This document shows, one piece after another, positions 8,443 through 19,330 of a stretch of 64,000 bases of DNA. The notes under the pieces are model-generated. The model saw only the letters and a list, made by a program, of their open reading frames with translations, ran no database searches and had not been told where the DNA came from. Both the position numbers and the translations under genes were made by a program. The DNA is from Anaerosomatales bacterium. GTDB taxonomy: Bacteria; Actinomycetota; Coriobacteriia; Anaerosomatales; SLCP01. The stretch is from the NCBI GenBank assembly GCA_029210645.1, contig JARGFT010000009.1, positions 31,101-95,100 on the forward strand, read 5' to 3'. Every line of letters begins with the position of its first letter. Within the stretch, counting starts at the first letter, position 1.

Positions 8443-9452
8443 GTCACCACGCCGCCCGTCCACAGCTCCACCTCCAGCGAAGCGAGGACGTGCTCGATGC
8501 GGTTGCAGATGGTGGTCGCGTCGCTGCCCGCGAACAGCAGGCCCACCGCCCGGTCCTCGCCGTCAACAACGAGCGAGCCGCTGTCCCCGCCCTGGCTCAT
8601 GGCCCCTGCCATGAACTGGTCGGCGAAGCGCGCGGTCCTGTCGCCCATCCGCACATCCGCCGTGACGTCGACCTGCACTACCTCGCCGGACGTGACTCCG
8701 GTGGTCCGTCCGGACTTGCGCAGCGGCATGCCGAGCTCGACACGGGCGACACCGCGGACCCGTCCTACGCCGAGGATCTCCGGCGCGAGCCAGCTCTCAT
8801 CGAGCGGCAACGCCAGGGCGGCGTCGACGAGATTCTCCGCGGCACGGGCGCTCACCGCCTTGAGGCGGGCACCGCTTCCGAGAAGGCGCGAAACACTGTT
8901 GAGCAGCGACGTTACCGTCCGGGCCGCGCCACAGCCGCTCTCCTCCTCGAGCAGGTGGATGGGCACGAACGTCTCGAGGACCGCGATGGCGTCGTCCGGC
9001 AGCCGTCCACCGTCGTAGGGGCCGGGCTGCAGGACCGGGTCGCCGGGCTGCGCGCGGTTCACGTCAGCAAGCACGTGGTTGTTCGACAGGATGTAGAGCG
9101 CTTGACCGCGGCGAACCGTGCACCCCAACGTTCCGGCCGTGATGTCACGATGACCGATGCTCACTCCGCCGGGAGCGGGCCGATGCCGCTCGAGGTGGGC
9201 CGAGAGTGCCCTGAGCGGTCCGGTGGCGACGACGTCGGTCACGACACCATCGACGGAGCGCGGAACGAGCTGGGCTGCGGTCAACTCGGCAGCGGGAACC
9301 TTCTGCTCCACCGAGCAGACGATACCGATCTCCCCGGTACGCACGCCGTCGGTCTTCTTGAACCCCACCCCGGTGGCGACGACGTTCGGGCGTTCGAGCA
9401 ACTCCCCGCGCACCTGTCTCAATACCGAGCTGGCGCGGTGCGTGTCGGGCAT
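8439..9452 (-). CDS. Trypsin-like serine protease
   Basis: A 337-residue protein. Residues 1-70 form a small N-terminal domain (PNVVATGVGFKKTDG). The protease part follows, with a catalytic-His context LSNNHVLADVN, a candidate Asp in NLVDAALALP, and the nucleophile Ser in SQGGDSGSLVVDG. The family resembles bacterial S1-fold peptidases of the Nal1-like type. There is no signal peptide, so it should be cytoplasmic. Start is ATG with GGGGGAG upstream. It is coupled to the 67-residue protein by a 4-nt overlap, and a carbonic anhydrase gene lies upstream on the same strand. Substrate unknown. Confidence 0.8.
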   Translation of the reverse strand: MPDTHRASSVLRQVRGELLERPNVVATGVGFKKTDGVRTGEIGIVCSVEQKVPAAELTAAQLVPRSVDGVVTDVVATGPLRALSAHLERHRPAPGGVSIGHRDITAGTLGCTVRRGQALYILSNNHVLADVNRAQPGDPVLQPGPYDGGRLPDDAIAVLETFVPIHLLEEESGCGAARTVTSLLNSVSRLLGSGARLKAVSARAAENLVDAALALPLDESWLAPEILGVGRVRGVARVELGMPLRKSGRTTGVTSGEVVQVDVTADVRMGDRTARFADQFMAGAMSQGGDSGSLVVDGEDRAVGLLFAGSDATTICNRIEHVLASLEVELWTGGVVT

Positions 9453-9544
9453 CCCTGCACTCCCCCCGCATCATCTCCCGGGTAACGTGCGTTCTATATG
9501 CCCCGATACCGACTCGCCGCGTTGCTCATACCCGAGCGACTCAC

Positions 9545-10129
9545 TCAGCCCGCGTCTAACCCCGCCGTGTCGTGCATCCGTACCTCCCCGGTGGCGACGT
9601 CGTAGACGCCCCACACCACCGGCACCGCGGCGCCGAGGAACGCGTCGTCACGAACACGACTTGCCATCGCCTCCGCGTGCAGGCGCACCGCCTCATCGCA
9701 CACCTCGACCTCGGCGGTGGCTCCGCCGGCGCGTGCGGCCTCTGCCGACGGGAGGACCTCGTCGCAGACGCACGCGAGGTGTTCGGGGGTGTCGCCCGCA
9801 CAGGTGGCCTGTACCGCACCGCACCCGTAATGGCCGAGAACGACGATCACCGGCGCCCCCAGCGTCTCCACACCGAAACGCAGCGAGCCGAGCACGAGCT
9901 CGTCGACGACGTTACCGCCGGTCCTGACCACAAAGAGGTCACCGAGAGTGGTGTCGAAGACGATCTCCGGCGCGACGCGCGCGTCCGCACAGGCAACGAT
10001 GGCGGCCCACGGTCGCTGGCCGCCGGCGGTGGCCTGGCGGCGCCGGACCAAGTCGACGGGCGTTCTCTGCCCGGCAATGAAGCGGCGATTGCCCTCTGCG
10101 AGTCTCTCGATCGATGCCTTCGGGTCCAT
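9545..10129 (-). CDS. Beta-class carbonic anhydrase
   Basis: A 194-residue zinc enzyme interconverting CO2 and bicarbonate. The zinc ligands are visible as Cys47-x-Asp49-x-Arg51 (ACADARVAPE) and His100-x-x-Cys103 (GHYGCGAVQ), the beta-class signature. The start ATG has GAGGAG 5 nt upstream. A much longer open frame upstream is spurious because it runs through the divergent arsR gene. The gene is divergent from arsR-hgcAB and lies upstream of the protease pair. Bicarbonate could feed the carbamoyl-phosphate synthase or carboxylations, but there is no direct linkage. Confidence 0.93.
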   Translation of the reverse strand: MDPKASIERLAEGNRRFIAGQRTPVDLVRRRQATAGGQRPWAAIVACADARVAPEIVFDTTLGDLFVVRTGGNVVDELVLGSLRFGVETLGAPVIVVLGHYGCGAVQATCAGDTPEHLACVCDEVLPSAEAARAGGATAEVEVCDEAVRLHAEAMASRVRDDAFLGAAVPVVWGVYDVATGEVRMHDTAGLDAG

Positions 10130-10242
10130 GGTGGCTCCTCGACAGGTTTCACGGTCGTGTTGACGGCGTACTCTATCCGAGTCATGCCGAGGGGGCAACG
10201 CCGTTCCGACGAACGGTTGCGGCACCCTCCCGTTCCCATAAC

Positions 10243-10284
10243 TCAAACACGCGCTTGACTCTTGCATGTGTACTTGACTATCCT
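10243..10284 (+). promoter_or_regulatory. Leaderless promoter and ArsR-type operator for arsR-hgcAB
   Basis: A -35 TTGACT (10255-10260) and a -10 TATCCT (10279-10284) are separated by 18 bp, and the arsR ATG begins 7 nt after the -10. Transcription should thus start at or next to the start codon, giving a leaderless mRNA; no Shine-Dalgarno is present. An inverted repeat TCAA-N8-TTGA (10243-10258) overlaps the -35 and resembles ArsR-family operators. CTTGACT is also directly repeated at 10254 and 10273. Confidence 0.6.
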
Positions 10285-10290
10285 GGTGCC

Positions 10291-10614
10291 ATGAACTCAT
10301 CTGCCCTCGAAAGCCTCTCCGACCCCCGGCGTCTGGCGATCGTGGAACTGCTGGCCGGCGGCGAGCGCTGCCTGTGCGACATATCCGGAGCGCTCGGCAT
10401 CTCCGACGCCCTCGCGTCGCACCACCTGAAGAATCTGCGCGAAGCCGGGGTGGTGGTCGCCGAGCGGCGCGGCGTGTGGCTGCACTGCAGGATCGATCCC
10501 GACACGCTCGAGCGCACCGGCTCGGCTCTGGCCGCGCTCGCATCGCAGGCACGGGATTCTGCCGCGGTGCCGACGGCATGTTGCCCACCAGCGGATGATG
10601 GAGGCGCGCTGTGA
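10291..10614 (+). CDS. ArsR-family transcriptional regulator linked to hgcAB
   Basis: A 107-residue winged-helix repressor. The DNA-binding part contains SDPRRLAIVELL, CLCDISGALGISDALASHHL (recognition helix) and KNLREAGVVVAERRGVWLHC. The CLCDI motif corresponds to the metal-binding helix of ArsR/SmtB repressors, and a vicinal Cys pair lies near the C-terminus (TACCPP). It likely senses a thiophilic metal or metalloid and represses its own operon. Its TGA overlaps the GTG of hgcA by 4 nt, so it is translationally coupled. ATG 10291 is chosen because the promoter places the transcript start there. Confidence 0.9.
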   Translation: MNSSALESLSDPRRLAIVELLAGGERCLCDISGALGISDALASHHLKNLREAGVVVAERRGVWLHCRIDPDTLERTGSALAALASQARDSAAVPTACCPPADDGGAL

Positions 10615-11690
10615 GCGAGTGCTGCGGCCCCTCGCCCTCGTGCTGCGGCGGCGCTGCCGAGGAGTATCCCTACTCAGAGGCACCCTACCTGAGCGGCTCG
10701 GTGAGCACGCTCTTCGGTGAGGTTCCCGCGGTGGCGACCGGGCTCACCCGCGCCGACCGGCTCGGCACGCTCAGGGTCCGGCTCGGCCTGCGCAGGAGCC
10801 ACTACCGCATCCGCCCCGGCCTCTACGCGATCGGGAAACCCGACGACACCACACCGGTGCTCGTCACCGCCAACTACAAGCTGTCCTTCGACGCGGTGCG
10901 CAGCGAGCTCGCCGGGCGCGACGCATGGCTGCTCGTGCTCGACACACAGGGCGTCAACGTCTGGTGCGCCGCGGGCAAGGGCACCTTCGGCACCGACGAG
11001 GTCGTGCGCCAGATCCGGGAGACGGGGCTTGCCAACATCGTGGGCCACTTCACGGTGGTCCTGCCCCAACTCGGGGCTCCCGGAGTCGCGGCACATGAGG
11101 TCCGGGCCGCGACCGGGTTCCGCGTAGTCTACGGACCCGTGCGCGCAGCCGATCTGCCGGCCTTTCTCAACAGCCAGATGCACGCAACCCCCGAGATGCG
11201 GCGGGTGCGCTTCGGTCTGACCGACCGCCTGACCGTGACCGGAACCGAACTCGCGATCGTCCGCGACCCCCGGGTGCTCGCGGGGGCCGCCGCACTGCTG
11301 CTCGCCGCGACACTCGGCTGGCTTTCGTTCCCGACCGTACTGCTTGCGCTGACAGCGGGGCTGGCCGGGCTGCTCGCGGGCGCGCTCCTCGTGCCGATAG
11401 CTCTGCCGTGGATCCCGGGCCGCGCGTTCTCGCTCAAGGGAGCGCTTGCCGGCACCGTGGCCGGTCTCGCGTTGCTGGCGACCGCAGGTCGTACGATCGA
11501 CACCGCGGGGAGCATCGCGCTCGTGCTCGGGGTCGCCACCATCTCATCGTTCTCGGCGATGAACTTCACCGGCGCGAGCACGTACACCTCGCTGTCCGGG
11601 GTGCTGTGGGAGATGCGGCGTGCGGTCCCGCTGCAGCTCATCGCTGCTATCAGCGCACTGGTAGCCCTCGTCGTCTCCGCCCTGTGGTGA
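10611..11690 (+). CDS. hgcA: HgcA, corrinoid protein of mercury methylation
   Basis: A 359-residue membrane corrinoid protein. The signature cap-helix motif NVWCAAGK is at residues 116-123; in characterised HgcA the Cys (here Cys119) ligates cobalt of the corrinoid that transfers a methyl group to Hg(II). The N-terminal corrinoid domain spans about 30-215. The C-terminal ~130 residues hold about five membrane helices from ~225 onward (e.g. VLAGAAALLLAATLGWLSF). An unusual N-terminal Cys-rich tail (SECCGPSPSCCGG) could bind thiophilic metal. It is coupled to arsR by a GTGA overlap and followed 11 nt later by hgcB. Motif, topology and neighbour together make this call strong; methylation activity itself is not demonstrated. 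Confidence 0.95.
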   Translation: MSECCGPSPSCCGGAAEEYPYSEAPYLSGSVSTLFGEVPAVATGLTRADRLGTLRVRLGLRRSHYRIRPGLYAIGKPDDTTPVLVTANYKLSFDAVRSELAGRDAWLLVLDTQGVNVWCAAGKGTFGTDEVVRQIRETGLANIVGHFTVVLPQLGAPGVAAHEVRAATGFRVVYGPVRAADLPAFLNSQMHATPEMRRVRFGLTDRLTVTGTELAIVRDPRVLAGAAALLLAATLGWLSFPTVLLALTAGLAGLLAGALLVPIALPWIPGRAFSLKGALAGTVAGLALLATAGRTIDTAGSIALVLGVATISSFSAMNFTGASTYTSLSGVLWEMRRAVPLQLIAAISALVALVVSALW

Positions 11691-11701
11691 GGAGGGTCGC
11701 C

Positions 11702-11977
11702 GTGGGAGGTCTTCGATACATCGACGACGTCGTGACAGTGCAACTCGACCCCGACGCGTGCAACGGATGCCGGATGTGCACGACGGTCTGCCCGCACGGG
11801 GTCTTCGAGATGAAGGACGGCCGCGCCCGGCTCGCCGATCGCGACGCCTGCATCGAGTGTGGTGCGTGCGTGCGCAACTGTGCCGCCGGTGCGCTCTCCG
11901 TCGATCCGGGTGTGGGCTGTGCGGCGGCGGTCATCCAGGGGTGGCTGACCGGTACCGAGCCGACCTGCGGCTGCTGA
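11702..11977 (+). CDS. hgcB: HgcB, 2[4Fe-4S] ferredoxin partner of HgcA
   Basis: A 91-residue ferredoxin starting at GTG 11702 with AGGAGG 6-8 nt upstream. Two cluster motifs are present: Cys20-x2-Cys23-x2-Cys26-x3-Cys30 (CNGCRMCTTVCP) and Cys50-x2-Cys53-x2-Cys56-x3-Cys60 (CIECGACVRNC, containing the HgcB-typical ECGAC). A lone Cys73 (VGCAA) and a C-terminal Cys-Gly-Cys pair match the extra conserved cysteines known in HgcB, thought to pass mercury or electrons to HgcA. A longer reading upstream belongs to a shadow of hgcA. A strong terminator follows. Confidence 0.95.
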   Translation: MGGLRYIDDVVTVQLDPDACNGCRMCTTVCPHGVFEMKDGRARLADRDACIECGACVRNCAAGALSVDPGVGCAAAVIQGWLTGTEPTCGC

Positions 11978-12018
11978 GCCCGCCGCCCGGGAAAGCACGT
12001 CCGCATCCTGAAGACGCA

Positions 12019-12048
12019 GACGCCCGCCGGGCGGACCCGGCGGGCGTC
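12019..12048. terminator. Bidirectional terminator between hgcB and rubrerythrin
   Basis: A perfect 13-bp stem (arm GACGCCCGCCGGG) closes a CGGA loop. It lies 42 nt past the hgcB stop and 27 nt past the convergent rubrerythrin stop. There is no long T-run on either strand, but the stem is very stable. Confidence 0.75.
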
Positions 12049-12074
12049 GTTGGCGTCGCTCTCGTGCGGAGCGC

Positions 12075-12647
12075 TTAGTAGTTCTCGGCGAGGACCTCGA
12101 AGTACTTCCTCGCGTGCTTGCACGACGGGCAGAGCTCGGGCGCCTCGGGGCCTTCGTGGACGTAGCCGCAGTTGCGGCAGTGCCACTTGGTGGTCTCGGC
12201 ACCCGTGAACGCCACACCCTGCTCGACGTTCTTCTGCAGCTTGCGGTAGCGAGCCTCGTGGAACGCCTCGACCTTGGCGATCTCGCGGAACGACTCGGCG
12301 ACCTGCGGGAAGCCCTCCTCCTCGGCCACATCGGCGAAGTCGGGGTAGAGCGTGCCCCACTCCATGAGCTCGCCCTCGGCGGCGTGCAGCAGGTTCTCGG
12401 CGGTCGTGCCGAGCCCACCGGCCGGATAGGCAGCGGTGATCTCGACCTCACCGCCCTCCAGGTGCTTGTAGAAGACCTTGGCGTGCTCGCGCTCGTTCTC
12501 AGCGGTCTCGATGAAGAGGGCCGCGATCTGCTCGTAGCCCTCCTTCTTCGCGATGGAAGCGTAGAAGGTGTAGCGGTTGCGTGCCTGGGACTCACCGGCG
12601 AACGCCTTGAGCAGGTTCTGCTCGGTGCGGGTGCCCTTGATGCTCAT
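12075..12647 (-). CDS. Rubrerythrin
   Basis: A 190-residue peroxide-reducing protein. The N-terminal ferritin-like di-iron domain contains AFAGESQARNRYTFYAS, ETAENEREHAKVFYKHL and the second pair of helices with AEGELMEW and AKVEAFHEARY. The C-terminal rubredoxin-like domain has CRNCGYVH and CPSCKHARKYF. It detoxifies hydrogen peroxide in anaerobes with electrons from NADH via rubredoxin-type carriers. Start ATG 12647 is preceded by GGGAGGAC; a longer reading upstream crosses the promoter. A perfect 7-1-7 PerR/Fur-type box lies 41 nt upstream, and the regulator gene is next upstream, so peroxide-induced expression is likely. Confidence 0.95.
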   Translation of the reverse strand: MSIKGTRTEQNLLKAFAGESQARNRYTFYASIAKKEGYEQIAALFIETAENEREHAKVFYKHLEGGEVEITAAYPAGGLGTTAENLLHAAEGELMEWGTLYPDFADVAEEEGFPQVAESFREIAKVEAFHEARYRKLQKNVEQGVAFTGAETTKWHCRNCGYVHEGPEAPELCPSCKHARKYFEVLAENY

Positions 12648-12687
12648 GCGGTCCTCCCTCTCGTGATCGATGTCATGACCGAGCTCT

Positions 12688-12702
12688 TCATAATGATTAT
12701 GA
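12688..12702. promoter_or_regulatory. PerR/Fur-type operator
   Basis: TCATAATGATTATGA is a perfect 7-1-7 inverted repeat close to the PerR box consensus. It sits between the PerR-like regulator gene and rubrerythrin, 41 nt upstream of the rubrerythrin start, and stands out as AT-rich within GC-rich DNA. Confidence 0.8.
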
Positions 12703-12775
12703 GTGCCAGAAGCCTCATCATACCCCAACGAGGGCCGTGGCTCAACGCGATTTCGGGGAGGTGTGCGCGGTGGAT

Positions 12776-13246
12776 CTAGTGGGCCCGGCACTCGGGGCAC
12801 AGGCCGTGCACCTCGACGGCGGTGCGGGTGAGGAGCCAGGTGTCGAGGTGCCGATCACCCGCCGTCGCCCGGTCGAGGGCGCGCCTCACTCCCGGCTCAA
12901 GGTCCACGTCGGCGATACGCCCGCACGAATCGCAGACCGCATGATCGTGTGCCGACATGTCCGCATCGAAGCGCGAGCGCCCGTCGGAGCCGCTCATGCG
13001 GCGCACGAGGCCTGCGTCGACGAGGCGGTTCAGGTTCTGGTAGACGGTCGCGACCCCGACCCCGACTCCGACCTCGCGAAGGCTCGCGGTGATCTGCTCG
13101 GCGCTCGGGTGGGCCGTGGTTCCGAAGAGGTGTGCCAGGAGCTGGACCCGCGCATTCGTTGGCCTGAGCCCGTGTGCGCGCAGCAGTACCGTGATGTCAT
13201 CCGGCTCACGACCGATGGGCTTCGCCTGTGCTGCAGTTCGTGCCAC
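12776..13246 (-). CDS. PerR-like Fur-family regulator
   Basis: A 156-residue Fur-family protein with an N-terminal winged helix (LRPTNARVQLLAHL, VGVATVYQNLNRLV) and a C-terminal dimer/metal domain. The structural zinc site is visible in CDSCG (Cys105/108) and CPEC (Cys150/153). The regulatory metal site has His46, Asp94 (RFD), His100 and His102 (HDH), and an Asp near 113-115. Asp rather than Glu at these positions is the pattern of the peroxide sensor PerR instead of Fur. GTG start with GGGGAG upstream. It lies just upstream of rubrerythrin and the operator, which supports a peroxide-response role. Confidence 0.85.
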   Translation of the reverse strand: MARTAAQAKPIGREPDDITVLLRAHGLRPTNARVQLLAHLFGTTAHPSAEQITASLREVGVGVGVATVYQNLNRLVDAGLVRRMSGSDGRSRFDADMSAHDHAVCDSCGRIADVDLEPGVRRALDRATAGDRHLDTWLLTRTAVEVHGLCPECRAH

Positions 13247-13340
13247 CGTGGCTCCCCATATCCGTTGCGAGTCGACCTGTGTCCGTTGACGATAGCAGGT
13301 AGCGCGCCAGCGCGCACCGGATCCCGCGGCGGTGCAGCAG

Positions 13341-14213
13341 CTACCGGACGATCTTGCTGATGGGGAACTCGAGGATGTCCTCCGCTCCGGCGGCCTTGAG
13401 CCGGGGGATCAGCACGTTGACGGTGTTCTTGTCGGCAACCGTGCTTACCGCGTAGTCCTCCGAGCCGAAGAGCTTGTTCACGGTTGGGCGCTTCATCGCC
13501 GGAAGCTCGGCGATCACGGCCTCGAGCTTCTCGTGGGCGACGTTCATCTCGAGCATCACGCGCCCGCGAGCCTCGATCACGCCGAGCAGCAGCGTGCGGA
13601 TCTCTTCGATAGCCTGGCGCTTGTCGGGGTCTTCCCACGCCGCACGGTTCGCGAGCAGGCGCGTCGTGGACGTCAGCACTGTGTCGATGATCTTCAGCCC
13701 GTTGCGGCGCAGAGTCGAGCCGGTCTCGGTCAGGTCGACGAGCGCGTCCATCAGCTCGGGTACCTTGGCCTCGGTGGCGCCGTAGGAGAAGGACACCTCG
13801 ACGTCGATTCCCAGGTTGTCGAAGAACGCCTTGGTCACCCGCGGGAACTCTGTCGTGATGCGCGAGCCGGGCTTGATGTCTGCGGCACGCTCGACAGGCG
13901 AGTCCTGGCAAACGGCAAGAACGAGGTTGACCACGCCCGCCCCGGTCTTGGCGTACGGCAGCTCGGCGACCTCGATAACGTCGGCACCCGACTCGGCAAC
14001 CCAGTCATGACCCGAGATACCCAGATCGAAGTGGCCTTCGGCGACGTAGAGCGGGATCTCCTGGGGCCGCAGGATCTTGACGCGCTCGATGCGGTGGTCG
14101 GCGATCGTCGGGTTGTACTCGCGGCTCGACCTCTTGACCTCGAGATCGGCCTGGGAGAACAGGAGCAGGGTCTGCTCCTCGAGGCTGCCTTTGGGAAGGG
14201 CGATCGACAGCAT
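13341..14213 (-). CDS. hisG: ATP phosphoribosyltransferase (long form)
   Basis: A 290-residue enzyme catalysing the first step of histidine synthesis (ATP + PRPP to phosphoribosyl-ATP). The N-terminal type-II phosphoribosyltransferase-like domains include LPKGSLEEQTL, DLGISGHDWV and the PRPP-binding DALVDLTETGSTLRRNGL. The C-terminal ~75 residues (from MNVAHEKLEAVIAELPAMK) form the ACT-like regulatory domain of the long, HisZ-independent form, expected to bind histidine as feedback inhibitor. Start ATG 14213 has GAGGAGG upstream. It is not in a his operon here; hisF lies about 19 kb away. Confidence 0.95.
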   Translation of the reverse strand: MLSIALPKGSLEEQTLLLFSQADLEVKRSSREYNPTIADHRIERVKILRPQEIPLYVAEGHFDLGISGHDWVAESGADVIEVAELPYAKTGAGVVNLVLAVCQDSPVERAADIKPGSRITTEFPRVTKAFFDNLGIDVEVSFSYGATEAKVPELMDALVDLTETGSTLRRNGLKIIDTVLTSTTRLLANRAAWEDPDKRQAIEEIRTLLLGVIEARGRVMLEMNVAHEKLEAVIAELPAMKRPTVNKLFGSEDYAVSTVADKNTVNVLIPRLKAAGAEDILEFPISKIVR

Positions 14214-14358
14214 GGATCCTCCTCGCACGATGCGGGTTATCGGACCTGTCACTCTAGCACAGTAGTGTACTGGAGTGTGCAGCGGTGAAGCGCTGTCGAG
14301 AACCACCCGATTCGGGGTAGGAGCAGTGTGTGACGCGGTCATCGAGGAGGTGGTCACC

Positions 14359-14994
14359 ATGACCGAGATGCTGCTGCGCGCAGACGGCGTAGATCTCCCC
14401 GCCACCCTCGACGTGCCCGAGGACGCGGCGGGCGTGATCGTATTCGCTCACGGCTCGGGCTCGAGCCGGCTCAGTCCGCGCAACGTGGTCGTCGCCACAT
14501 ACCTGCGCGAGACGGGGCGTCTCGGGACCCTGCTGTTCGATCTGCTCACTCCCGGCGAGGACGCGTTCTACGAGAACCGGTTCGACATCGAGCTGTTGAC
14601 TCGTCGTCTCGTCGCAGCGTGCCGGTGGGTGGTGGCGCGTGAGGGCCAGGAGCGGATGCCGCTCGGCCTGTTCGGAGCGAGCACGGGCGCGGCCGCCGCG
14701 CTCAAGGCCTCGGTCGCCATCCCCGACCTGGTGAGCGCCGTGGTCTCCCGGGGAGGCCGACCCGACCTGGCGACCGGAGCCCTCCCGCTCGTGGCGGTGC
14801 CCACGCTGCTCATCGTGGGAGGGGCCGACTACCAGGTACTCGAGATGAACCGCAAGGCCCAGGCGATGATGCCCGTCGGCATGGCCCGTCTCGAGGTCGT
14901 GCCGGGGGCGACGCACCTGTTCGAGGAGCCCGGCGCTCTTGAGGAGGTCGCCCGGCTGACGCGCGACTTCTTCACCGAGATGCTCGAGGCATGA
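14359..14994 (+). CDS. Alpha/beta hydrolase, dienelactone-hydrolase-like
   Basis: A 211-residue alpha/beta hydrolase. The catalytic triad can be placed as Ser108 in the nucleophile elbow LFGASTGAAA, Asp157 in VGGADYQV and His186 in PGATHLFEE. An oxyanion-region HGSGSSRLSPRN follows strand 3. It lacks a signal peptide and so acts in the cytoplasm. ATG 14359 is preceded by GAGGAGGTG; an upstream ATG at 14275 would add an unconserved leader. Substrate unknown. It is divergent from hisG. Confidence 0.85.
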   Translation: MTEMLLRADGVDLPATLDVPEDAAGVIVFAHGSGSSRLSPRNVVVATYLRETGRLGTLLFDLLTPGEDAFYENRFDIELLTRRLVAACRWVVAREGQERMPLGLFGASTGAAAALKASVAIPDLVSAVVSRGGRPDLATGALPLVAVPTLLIVGGADYQVLEMNRKAQAMMPVGMARLEVVPGATHLFEEPGALEEVARLTRDFFTEMLEA

Positions 14995-15058
14995 TCGAGC
15001 ATGCGGCAACGCAGACGGGTACCATTGAGTAGTCCGCCGTAGAGCGAGGAAGTGAACC

Positions 15059-15595
15059 ATGCGTACCAACATCGTGTTCACGCTCACAGGCCCCGACCGG
15101 GTCGGGATCGTCGAGGACGTCACCGCCGTCATGCTCGGTCTGGACGGCAACGTCGAGACGAGCCGCATGACCCGGTTGGGAGGCGAGTTCGCGATCCTGA
15201 TGCTGGTCTCGCTTCCCGAGGCACGTGCGGATGAGGTCGAGTCTGCTATCGCACGACTTGTCGCCGAGGGCTACCGCGTCTCGGTCAGCACTACGGACAG
15301 GGCCGCAGCGGAGGCGTATCGCGGCTGGCTGCACTATCAGATCGACGTCCACGGGGCCGACCACGAGGGCATCATCCACGAGATGGCACGGGGCCTGTCA
15401 CGGCGCGGCATCAACATCGAGTCGGCCGACACCGGCACGACCCGGGCTCCCGTCAGCGGCACGCCGCTCTTCTCCATGATGGCGCTGGTGGCCGTGCCAC
15501 CGGACCTGCCCGAGACGGAGTGGACCGCAGAGCTCCGTGAGGTGGGCTACGAGGCCAACGTGGGCATCTCGATCACCGCCGTGGACGTCGAGTAG
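15059..15595 (+). CDS. Double ACT-domain protein (GcvR-like)
   Basis: A 178-residue protein with two ACT domains: about 3-80 (FTLTGPDRVGIVEDVTAV, GGEFAILMLV) and about 90-175 (VHGADHEGIIHEMARGLS, NIESADTGTTRAP). The arrangement matches the glycine-cleavage repressor GcvR and related ACT-ACT proteins, which bind amino acids and act through protein contacts. No DNA-binding domain is present. ATG 15059 has GAGGAAG upstream. It is followed by a DUF5655 gene 19 nt later. Ligand unknown. Confidence 0.82.
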   Translation: MRTNIVFTLTGPDRVGIVEDVTAVMLGLDGNVETSRMTRLGGEFAILMLVSLPEARADEVESAIARLVAEGYRVSVSTTDRAAAEAYRGWLHYQIDVHGADHEGIIHEMARGLSRRGINIESADTGTTRAPVSGTPLFSMMALVAVPPDLPETEWTAELREVGYEANVGISITAVDVE

Positions 15596-15614
15596 CGTCA
15601 CGCGCCGCGTCGAC

Positions 15615-16016
15615 ATGCAGAGGACCGGTGCCAACGTGAGCAGGAGCGAACCCGTCACCCTCGACGAGTTCTTCGCCGATCGCGAACCTGACTCCCGCGA
15701 ACTCTTCGAAGCCGTGCGTGCGGCCGTCGAGTCGGTCGGGCCGGCGCAGGTGCGCGCCACCGGGAGCCAGGTCGCGTTTCGGAGGCGCACCGCGTTCGCC
15801 TGGGCGTGGGTGCCCGGCCGGTACCTGCGAGGTTCGGACCTCCCGCCCCTCGTGCTGAGCATCGGCCTGCGCCGCCGGGACGCCTCGCCGCGCTGGAAGG
15901 AGGTCGTCGAGCCGGCTCCGGGGCGCTTCATGCACCATCTCGAGGTGCGCTCCGCCGACGATCTCGACGACGAGGTGCGCGAATGGCTTGCCGAGGCGTG
16001 GGAGCAGGCAGGGTGA
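15615..16016 (+). CDS. DUF5655-like protein
   Basis: A 133-residue cytoplasmic protein resembling DUF5655, a family often attached to or encoded near DNA-interacting proteins. Visible features are VTLDEFFADREPDSRELFEA at the N-terminus, a central GPAQVRATGSQVAFRRRTAF segment with buried aromatic residues, and a C-terminal acidic helix. ATG 15615 is the first start free of the upstream gene; GTG 15636 is an alternative. Ribosome binding sites are weak for both. Function unknown. Confidence 0.6.
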   Translation: MQRTGANVSRSEPVTLDEFFADREPDSRELFEAVRAAVESVGPAQVRATGSQVAFRRRTAFAWAWVPGRYLRGSDLPPLVLSIGLRRRDASPRWKEVVEPAPGRFMHHLEVRSADDLDDEVREWLAEAWEQAG

Positions 16017-16048
16017 TTCCAGCCTTCGCCTGATGCCGCGCCAATCGG

Positions 16049-19291
<3,243 letters not shown>

Positions 19292-19330
19292 GCGTGCCCC
19301 CCTGCTGATAGCCGCATCACTGGCGCCATT

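Noticed and set aside
9545..10588. 347-residue reading of the carbonic anhydrase frame
   Set aside because: The extra N-terminus runs antisense through arsR and its promoter; ATG 10129 has a proper ribosome binding site and the domain begins there.
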